Shown in pieces: positions 56,563 through 64,000 of a stretch of DNA of 64,000 nt. Each line of letters opens with the position of its first letter. Position 1 is the first letter of the stretch. The notes beneath the pieces are model-generated. The model ran no database searches. It saw only the letters and a program-made list of their open reading frames with translations, and had not been told where the DNA came from. Both the position numbers and the translations under genes were made by a program. The stretch lies in contig OY992839.1 of the NCBI GenBank assembly GCA_963921425.1, forward strand, positions 16,161,409 through 16,225,408. The letters are read 5' to 3'. This DNA is from Dryas octopetala (Eukaryota > Streptophyta > Magnoliopsida > Rosales > Rosaceae).

Positions 56563-57084
56563 GTGGAAATTACAGATTTGGTCCACTTATTTTATATCTA
56601 GTTCAATTTTGGTCCACAATCTTTTTTAAGTTCTATTTTAGTCCACTAATTGTTCAACTTGTTCAATAAAAGTCCAGGTTTGTTTTCTCAAATTTGTCCT
56701 GTCTTTTATCCTATCAAATCTCAGCCAAATTCAGCAAACATATACTTGTTTTAAAGCTATGCATCTCTTTTTTACAACCATATAAAGATCATTCAAATCG
56801 GAGTTCTAAAACTCAAGATAATTGGCCCCAAAGTAGGGTATCCGAAACTACTAATTTTTCCTAGAAAATTTTTCAGATTTTTTAAATTTCACCAAATTTC
56901 AAATCTCTTTGATTTAATACTTCAAATTGATTCCTATGACTAAGAAATGATGAAATATAACTTATACTTCAATTATAATAGAAAAAAACACAACCAAAAT
57001 GATTTAAAATCATAATTTAAAAAAAATTGTGGACCAAGATTGAACTATGTATAAAATAAGTTGACCAAATTTATAATTTTCTCT
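56563..57084. mobile_element. Mutator-like MITE with perfect 9-bp TSD
   Basis: Flanked by attgaagaa at 56554-56562 and 57085-57093. Ends 'gtggaaattacagatttggt' and its imperfect inverse '...accaaatttataattttctct'; the inverted ends continue for about 50 bp ('ggtccacaat' against 'attgtggacc'). 522 bp, non-coding. Confidence 0.8.
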
Positions 57085-57093
57085 ATTGAAGAA

Positions 57094-57424
57094 ATAGCTA
57101 ACTGCAATAATAGATACCTAAAGAGCATGTCTAATAGCTACTATGAGAGAAAAGAGCAAACTTGATACCTTATACCAAATTTGGGGTTCTTGGTTTACAT
57201 ATTTAAACAAAAAGGGCGGCTCAAAAATAAACACTGGTTGGTACAATTGTTGAGCTGAAATTAAAGTCTAGAATTGCATCTTTTAGAAGACCCAACATGT
57301 TTTTTTTGGCCGAGGACCCTGAGACATTAATCTACAAGGAATAACAAATAAGAGACAGCCAGTCTAACCCTCTAAGAATGTACAAAACCATAAATTAATT
57401 AATAAGAAATCTTAGTACAACCAA
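57094..57424. other. Spacer
   Basis: AT-rich DNA with no supported feature. Confidence 0.4.
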
Positions 57425-57427
57425 GGA

Positions 57428-57815
57428 ATGCAATTTCGAAAATTTTGGCAAAATTTTCGTATATTTGAGATGCCGAAATTTTATTTCATATCTGTTATTT
57501 TTCATAATTATTTCGCCGAAATTTCGCTTATGGAAATTTCAAACACACAACACTCACAGTTTTGTAAAATTTTGTCCAAATTTTGCCCAAATTTCGCTGT
57601 GACTCTCCCATCCCAGCCCCATTTTCCATTTTCTTAGATCTCTCTCTCTTCTCTCTGTAATTTCAATGGCCTTCGGCGGTGGCAAGGGGCGGTGTCAGGG
57701 GGCGAGAGAGAGAGAGAGAGAGAGAGATGAGGTTGGGGAGAGAAAGAGAGATGAGGTCGAGGAGAGAGATCTCATCTGGTGTGTGCGGCTGGAAAAGAGG
57801 GATGAGGTTGGGGAT

Positions 57816-57871
<56 letters not shown>

Positions 57872-57991
57872 GGTCGGGGATTGGAGAGGGAGAGATGAGA
57901 GTGAAGACTTTAACATAGTAGGCTCTAAATTCAATGAGATTCTTGGCGAGTGAGACTTGAGAATGAGAAATTAAGAATCACTTTAGCAATA
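57428..57991. mobile_element. Left part of an aaatttcg-type element, cut by Helitron copy 2
   Basis: Starts 'tgcaatttcgaaaattttgg', like the element at 28010. It carries a GA-rich microsatellite (about 57704-57870) that creates spurious frames. Its right end is not visible because Helitron copy 2 begins at 57992. Confidence 0.4.
57704..57870 (+). repeat. GA microsatellite / purine tract
   Basis: Two (ga)n runs (about 57704-57727 and 57819-57868) joined by GA-rich DNA. The open frames over it are artefacts. Confidence 0.85.
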
Positions 57992-57997
57992 CTAGCC

Positions 57998-58030
57998 TCT
58001 CCGCACTCGCTCTCGCGAGTGCGAAGCGGC
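57998..58030 (-). terminator. Helitron 3' hairpin (transposition terminator)
   Basis: A stem of 9 bp (cgcactcgc paired with gcgagtgcg) with a short loop lies just before the CTAG end on the minus strand, as in Helitrons generally. It is missing from copy 1. Confidence 0.75.
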
Positions 58031-58427
58031 TCTTTCTATTGCGCATACGTTAATTTTTGGGCACATTCTATTTATTAATGTGCACCTTTGAAGTTTTTTT
58101 GTTTCTAGTGTAAGAATGTTTCATTTTTTTTTAGATTGGCATCAAATTTTTTAAGCATACACCGTTGATTTGTTACAATAGTTGTTGTTATGTGTCTAAG
58201 TATCGGGTTCATCTCAAGTAATACATGCGAGAGGCTGGATTTTCCCTTCTGACCAAATTGTCGTCGTACTTTGTAGTAAATGTTATCACTTTTTGAGGCA
58301 TGGATTAACTGAGAATGCAATTACTAAATTTATTGAAATAGTTCTCAAAATATATGTGCAAATGAGCAATAAAGTTGTAGGGAAAACCACCATAATCCAT
58401 ATGATTAGGTTGCTTATGAGAGACACG

Positions 58428-61400
58428 TCATACGTTATCAGGTTGGAGCAAAACTTCTTTGTACACCACATTTCTGGTAAAAATGCCACTTTCACCGGCT
58501 ATTGAGCCTTTTTTTACTTGAACCTTAGTTGTTGACCTTGAAACCCCTCTCGATAAAGCCACATATAACTGCCCATGACTGAAAACATGATCTGGAAGAT
58601 AAATACCTACGTGTGGTATTGTTTGACCTTGAGATTTGTTTATAGTCAAGGAGAAACTCAATTTAACTGGAAACTGCTTCCTTGTCAATTCGAATGGGAG
58701 TCCAGCAGTCTCTGCATTCTTTAGAGGAATTCTTGGTAGAAAAACTCTAGTTCCCGCAAATTGCCCAGTTAGAATTTCTGCGTCAATGAGGTTTTGGTAA
58801 GAACCACGGCACAATAATCTGGTACCATTACACAATCCCAATTTCGGATCAATATTCCTTAGCAACATGATTGGAGCACCTCTCTTTAACGTCAATTTGT
58901 GTGGCGGCAAACCACCAACCGTTATTGCATTTAAAAATTCTGGTTGATACAAATTTCTTGTGTCATCCTCGACCTTGTCAAATGAATACAAAGTCTCTTC
59001 CATACCTGGAAAGATACCAATTATCTTTTCATTCAACATGTCAACAACTTCGTTTGTAGGGGTTATTAAGGCTCTTTCCACCATGTACCTCGCATCATAT
59101 ACATGATCTTCCAAATTAGGGAAAACCTCAGCAATCAGTTGATTAATGGATTGCTCGCTTTCCCACGATACAACCATATTTTCAGGTATTTTAATCATGT
59201 CATCCTTGACCACATGTTCTTCCCCATTGCCAACACGAAGTAAAAATTCAGAAAAATGTTCATCATTTCTAGATCTCATATTTTCTTTGAGTTTCAGAAT
59301 CTTTATTTGCGACCAAAATGAAGCTTTCACTACACTGGCTTGAATTAGTTCAGCTTTGGTCCCTTTCGGAACTACGGGAAGAACTTGTCGAAAATCTCCA
59401 CCAAAGATCATTATCTTCCCCCCAAACGGTAAATCGACATCTAATATATCTCTGAAAGTTCGATCCAATGCTTCAAAGGCATGACGATGCGCCATTGTGG
59501 CTTCATCCCAAATGATTGCTGTTGTCCTTTGTATCAATTTTGCAAGATCAGATTGTTTACTAATAGAGCACGTTGATGATGCATCAGGGTTTAGTGGAAT
59601 CTTGAATCTAGAATGGGCTGTCCTCCCACCCGGCAATATCGTAGCCGCTATTCCAGATGTTGCTGTTGCTAATGCTATTAGACCTAATCTCCTTAAGTTT
59701 GCCAACAATGCACGATATAAGTAAGTTTTTCCAGTTCCACCTGAACCATCCACAAAGAATATTGAATTTGCATGACGGTCAACTACACCCATTATTGTGT
59801 TGAATGCAAACTTTTGGTCGTTATTTAGACGCTCAATTGCATCGAGGTCCGCTTGTGGAATACTTATCAACATTTCATCTTGAATACATCTCGGCTCCAT
59901 TGAGCTTGTTTCGACATCACTTGTCATTTGGGGAAGATCGTATTGTGAAATGTTTTTGTTAAACTGCTCCAGTAGTCCATTTAAATCACGCAAGAGTCTG
60001 TTGACGACGAACACATCATTTACGTCTCTTGAAGAAGGATAATCTTCAATCAAGAATGGATAAAATTCGTCCCATAATCTCCGTACGCCAGTTGGTTCAC
60101 AATACACCAAAATTGTGACGAATAATCTTCGTAAAGCTGATGGCATCCTCATAGTAGAGGCCTCATGCAAACATTGTTGAATACTGCCATCTTCTTCTAA
60201 TAAACCTACACACAAAAACCACAACAACATTAAGAAAGTAACCTTTAAAAAAAAAAAATTCTGATTCAAATCATTTGAAAATCAAGAAATAAGATTTTAT
60301 TGGCTAACCCCGTCTTTCGGCTGCTTGCTTAAACGTGGGACACATCACATCATCAACAGTTCGTAAATCCTCGAATGATCTTGGTCCTTTCACATGATTA
60401 AGGAGGATGCGAAGATAAAACTTTTCACCTTCAGAAGGTGAGACTGTGTATATCCTCCCAATAACCCTTTGAAGGCCTACTCGTTTAGTCCATATTTTCT
60501 CCTTACTGATCCATCTATAGTGTTCAGGCATTTCTCGATACAAATATCTTCTCGCTTCCACATCCGTACGATTCAGAGTGAAATATTCAGTAAGCATTGT
60601 CATTGATAATCCATCATTTGACAAAATATTTGTTATAGTGTCATTTGCCTGATATTGGACTTGTTGCATGTTCGGAAGATGTATTTGTAATCGCCACACG
60701 GATGGACATATCTTATTCATGGTAAATTTGAAAATATGCCATAGTGCTTCCGGTGCACAAACCCATCTTGCATCGACAAATTGCCTTATTTCGTCTCTAA
60801 TAGGATCTGGCTGTACTTCAAGGGCAACTCTGTCTGGTCCTTTGTAAACATACTTATATAAGTACTTAACACTTTTTATACTGCAACATATTTCTACATT
60901 GATGTGACAATCATACTTTAAAAGCAACCACGGATTGTATGGAATAACCCAACTGTTATCAACCATTACAGTTCCACGTCGATCTAGAGGGACGGACATG
61001 CGATCTCCTCGTCTTCGATAAATTGGATAAGAATCACTCCCTAGAATAGTGACGGGTGCAAAGGATTTAGGGTAACTTCTTTTACATCTGCCATTTTTCA
61101 TGCATGGAGAATGTTGGTTTTGTACTCCACATGGACCATGTATCATATGTTTTAACACTGCATTGTAAAGATGCGGCTCTCCATCTTCGTCCGGTATTTC
61201 AGCTTTAACAATGCGGTCATAATCATCTGGGTTGTGAACCTTATCATTTTCATCTAACACAATAAGCATGTGTACATGAGGAAGGCCTCGCTTTTGAAAT
61301 TCAATGACATAAGCATGTGCAACAACTTTACCCAATACCCCTTTATCCACAATGTCTTGCTTTAAGTCTGTAAATTTTGCTCGAAAAATTCTGGTGAGTA

Positions 61401-63597
61401 AGTCAGGACGATCTTGAGGCGTTTGGCCAGGGTGTAATTCACTTTTAATTTCTTCCCAACTTGGGTTGCATGTCATTGTGATGAAAAAATCAGGCTTCCC
61501 ATATTTTTGAACCAAAGCCATTGCATCTTGGTACCGCTGATACATGTCACGTGGGCTTCCAACAAATGATGATGGCAAAATGGTTCTGCGACCGATGTTA
61601 CCTATGACATTAAAATTTTTGTTTGGTAATTACTTTGCACACTCCTTACATGGTAGATAATATTTAGTTATGATTGTGGAGAGAGATCCATACCAGCATT
61701 ATTTTCACCTGCATTTAGAGAGTCTTGAAGGCCTTGGTAAAGTTCAGCTCGAAGTGTTGTTTGATGGGAACGTACCCATCTAAGTCTGTGTGATTCAATT
61801 TTCACGTAATTATCCACAACGTACTGTTGTAAAAGACGCCCCCCTCAAAGTAGAACTGATGGATCATCCTCGCGTATCTGCAAAATCAAAGTTTGGGTTT
61901 ACATTTCAAAATTCTCTGAAATTAATTAGGTGGTTTTTATTTCTTTACGCACCTGTAAAATATACGCATAATAGTCGCAAGGCGATAGTTCTCTTCCACG
62001 ATCGTCACGACTATTAATATCCCATCCATATGATCCATACGACAATAACAACGGATACTGTAAAGGATCATAGAATCCAGCCGTGTCTTGGACATTTATA
62101 AGTTGCCCTTGAGCTGTCTGAACGATGAAATTTCTTCCATTTTGATTGGTGGCTTCATCTCCGCTTATTATAATTGCAGCGACCTGAGATGCAGATGGTA
62201 AACTATATTGAGGCCGGTTTGCTGGTTGCTCCTTTAAGATGAGTTTGCAATTTGGCAACTGTGGGTGTCGCCCTAAGTGTTGTAATGTCTGAGCGAACGG
62301 ATTATGTTCATTAAGAATCCGTTGTATCTTTTCAACCACACTTCTATCTAGAATATCACTCTCAGCCAACCGATTTTCAATTGCATGCTCGGTATCATAT
62401 ATATAAGCTTGTAGAAATCGCGGTCTATTACCTTCTCTTGGTAGAAGACTACCAATTTTATGATATATAGATCCATGTGCTCGAAATGTATAAATTCCAC
62501 GTCCTCCAATATTAATTCTGTCATCAACATGGACACCCATTGAAGTGAAGGCAAATACATGATTGTAGGCTCGAATATTTTGCCTAAAGTGTCTACCCTC
62601 CGATGTTTGGTCTGTGAAAAGTGTTACCATTTCTGGCGGAGATGGTATCCATGGCAAGGCAACTTTTCCGTTGCAACAACACATATTGGAGGTCTCATTA
62701 TGAAATAATTGCGCTGCGCACTTTGAACATATGGTTGGTATAGGTAATTGGCATCCTGGGACTCCCATGCTCTCACAATAATCTCTAGCACAATTATGAT
62801 TTCTCCTTTCTCTTGGCCTACGTTGAACTCGAGGTACGCTATTGCTGCCTGGCCCCGCATTATGATTCGTTGTTTCATTAGGCACTTCTGCTTTTAAATA
62901 ATTCACTTTTAATTGTGAGTGAAAGAATTGTAATTCAAACTAAAAACAATGCAAAAAATAACTCACCATTAGGAGCAGAATTTAGATTATCCTCGTCGGC
63001 CATTTGCAACGTACCCGAACGTGCCATTCGTCTTATATGAGTCAAACGTCTTCTAAGAGGTTGCTCAATGTTGTTGCCAGAATTGGATAAAACTCTTGTG
63101 CTTAGGCCTTCATCCTCCACATGTTCAAATAAATTGCCACTCGTATTTGAACGTGGCATCTGCGTTATATGGTTCACACGCATTGTAGAAGCATATTGAC
63201 CTTCATTCGCATGATTTGACATAACTCTTGAACTTGGGCCTTCATCGCCAACTCGTTCTATCCAATTGATGATTACACTTGAGTATTATATAATTTTAAT
63301 TTCACTTTTCATGCTTAAAAAATTATAATTATAGAAGAATAATAATAAAAATGCTATTTAATAGTGTAAACAATATATGAACTTATTTTAAATAAGACTA
63401 AAAATGTATAAATATTAGTTAAGCGTATAAAAAATACCAGGGGATGACTGATCTCTATTACTGGTGTCCGCCTCAATTCGATCATCACAAACATTATCAA
63501 CCATTGGTCGCTTCCCTCGAGATGCCTCGCGCCGTCGAGCCAAATAATTGCGATATTGTGAAGAACTCAATGATTGTCTCCATTCTGTTGAACTCAT
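58428..63597 (-). pseudogene. Helitron Rep-helicase, copy 2 (full-length, one nonsense codon)
   Basis: Exons 63597-63438, 63257-62967, 62887-61953, 61877-61694, 61601-60309 and 60205-58428 would encode 1546 aa. The N-terminal exons hold a Cys/His-rich region (RDYCESMGVPGC, ICSKCAAQLF, MCCCNG), then the Rep HUH domain (HVHMLIVL) and Pif1-type helicase. Walker A is DGSGGTGKTYLY instead of DGPGGTGKT, still within consensus. A TGA at 61845-61847 replaces the CGA (Arg) of copy 1 within exon 4, so the protein would stop before Rep. Apart from that it is intact. Probably non-autonomous, though read-through or other copies could mobilise it. Confidence 0.85.
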
Positions 63598-64000
63598 CCT
63601 ATAAAAAAAAATAAGGATAAAATAAAGACTTGTGAAAAAATTAGGGTTCATTTTATTTTTTTGGAAAATTATCAGTCAAGTTTTTTATATCATGGTGTAC
63701 TTTAAAATTAGCATAACGACGACCATGTTGATTGACTACAATCCCAAATATTTATGGTGGGCTGCACTCAGAGAAGGTAAAATCACACCATCATCCTCAC
63801 TCTCTCCTCCTATTTTTCGTATTTATTAATTGTATTCCAATATGTATTCTAGATTATGAAGGTAATATATAAAAAGTGTGTTATGAAATATGGAAGTTTG
63901 AAATTCAAATGTGATGCGCAGAATTAAAAGTGTGTGAAAGACTTTTTTGGGTGTATCTTAAAAATTGCAATGGATTAGGCAAAAAATTGTATTTGTCTTT

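Larger units (their letters stand above)
57992..64000 (-). mobile_element. Helitron copy 2 (3' end present, 5' end beyond window)
   Basis: The minus-strand 3' end is CTAG at 57992-57995, next to host T (A57991 on plus). It is preceded by the hairpin cgcactcgc/gcgagtgcg at 58002-58023. Near-identical to copy 1 from end to end of the shared part, except for the hairpin, the 1405 bp present only here (62095-63499) and scattered substitutions. Position 64000 matches 49038 in copy 1, so the remaining 5' part lies outside. Confidence 0.88.

Noticed and set aside
57666-57953. Arg/Glu-rich frames
   Set aside because: GA microsatellite artefact.

Overview
The window is nuclear DNA of a dicot-type flowering plant. 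Genes have several exons with GT-AG introns, and families present are plant-specific (caffeoyl-CoA O-methyltransferase-like, wall-associated kinase, ASR/ABA-WDS). The rest is mostly AT-rich transposon debris: Ty3/gypsy- and Copia-type LTRs, Helitrons, hAT-, PIF- and Mutator-like non-autonomous elements, and an endogenous pararetrovirus. The species cannot be named from sequence alone. There are no bacterial features, CRISPR arrays or clear tRNA/rRNA genes.

Layout, 0-18 kb: a five-exon CCoAOMT-like gene (1450-2693) is followed by a tandem copy that keeps only exons 3-5 (3137-3919). Next come a fold-back element with tRNA-like arms (about 5.2-6.4 kb), telomere-like AT/CCCTAAA-rich DNA, a hAT-type element with an exact 8-bp target duplication (7833-9353), and a block of repeated exon-like leaders (9.5-10.8 kb) that also forms the left edge of the window (1-690). 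A 4.4-kb solo LTR (12310-16716, TSD GAGAG) is nested inside a Copia-type LTR.

18-30 kb: a chimeric gene on the minus strand joins the signal peptide and start of the cell-wall-binding domain of a wall-associated kinase (WAK) to an ASR protein. A solo LTR (18481-20360, TSD CTCTT) truncates its 3' end. A broken caulimovirid (21851-27396) sits in its upstream region.

30-44 kb: a WAK cluster. It holds a 3' relic (about 32.6-32.9 kb), a pseudogene kinase exon (36899-38143) and one complete three-exon WAK gene (39097-43183, 780 aa). Repeated WAK-upstream modules recur at 27.7, 29.7, 43.3 and 44.1 kb. Another fold-back element and a PIF/Harbinger-type element (31286-32088) interrupt this duplicated DNA.

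44-64 kb: two near-identical Helitrons on the minus strand. Copy 1 can be delimited exactly (44462-55921, 11.46 kb) because a paralogous empty site exists at 31242/31243. It encloses a RepHel gene, fragments of host genes (a DUF89 phosphatase and a QWRF/SCO3-like gene) and a later solo LTR (51379-54501, TSD GTGAT) with a 57-bp minisatellite. Copy 2 starts at 57992 and runs off the window. The copies carry complementary defects: copy 1 has a 1405-bp in-frame internal deletion and lacks the 3' hairpin, while copy 2 is longer and keeps the hairpin but has a nonsense codon.

Probably working genes are the first CCoAOMT-like gene (phenylpropanoid-type O-methylation) and the WAK gene (cell-wall sensing). 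The WAK-ASR chimera has an intact spliced reading frame, but its expression is unknown.
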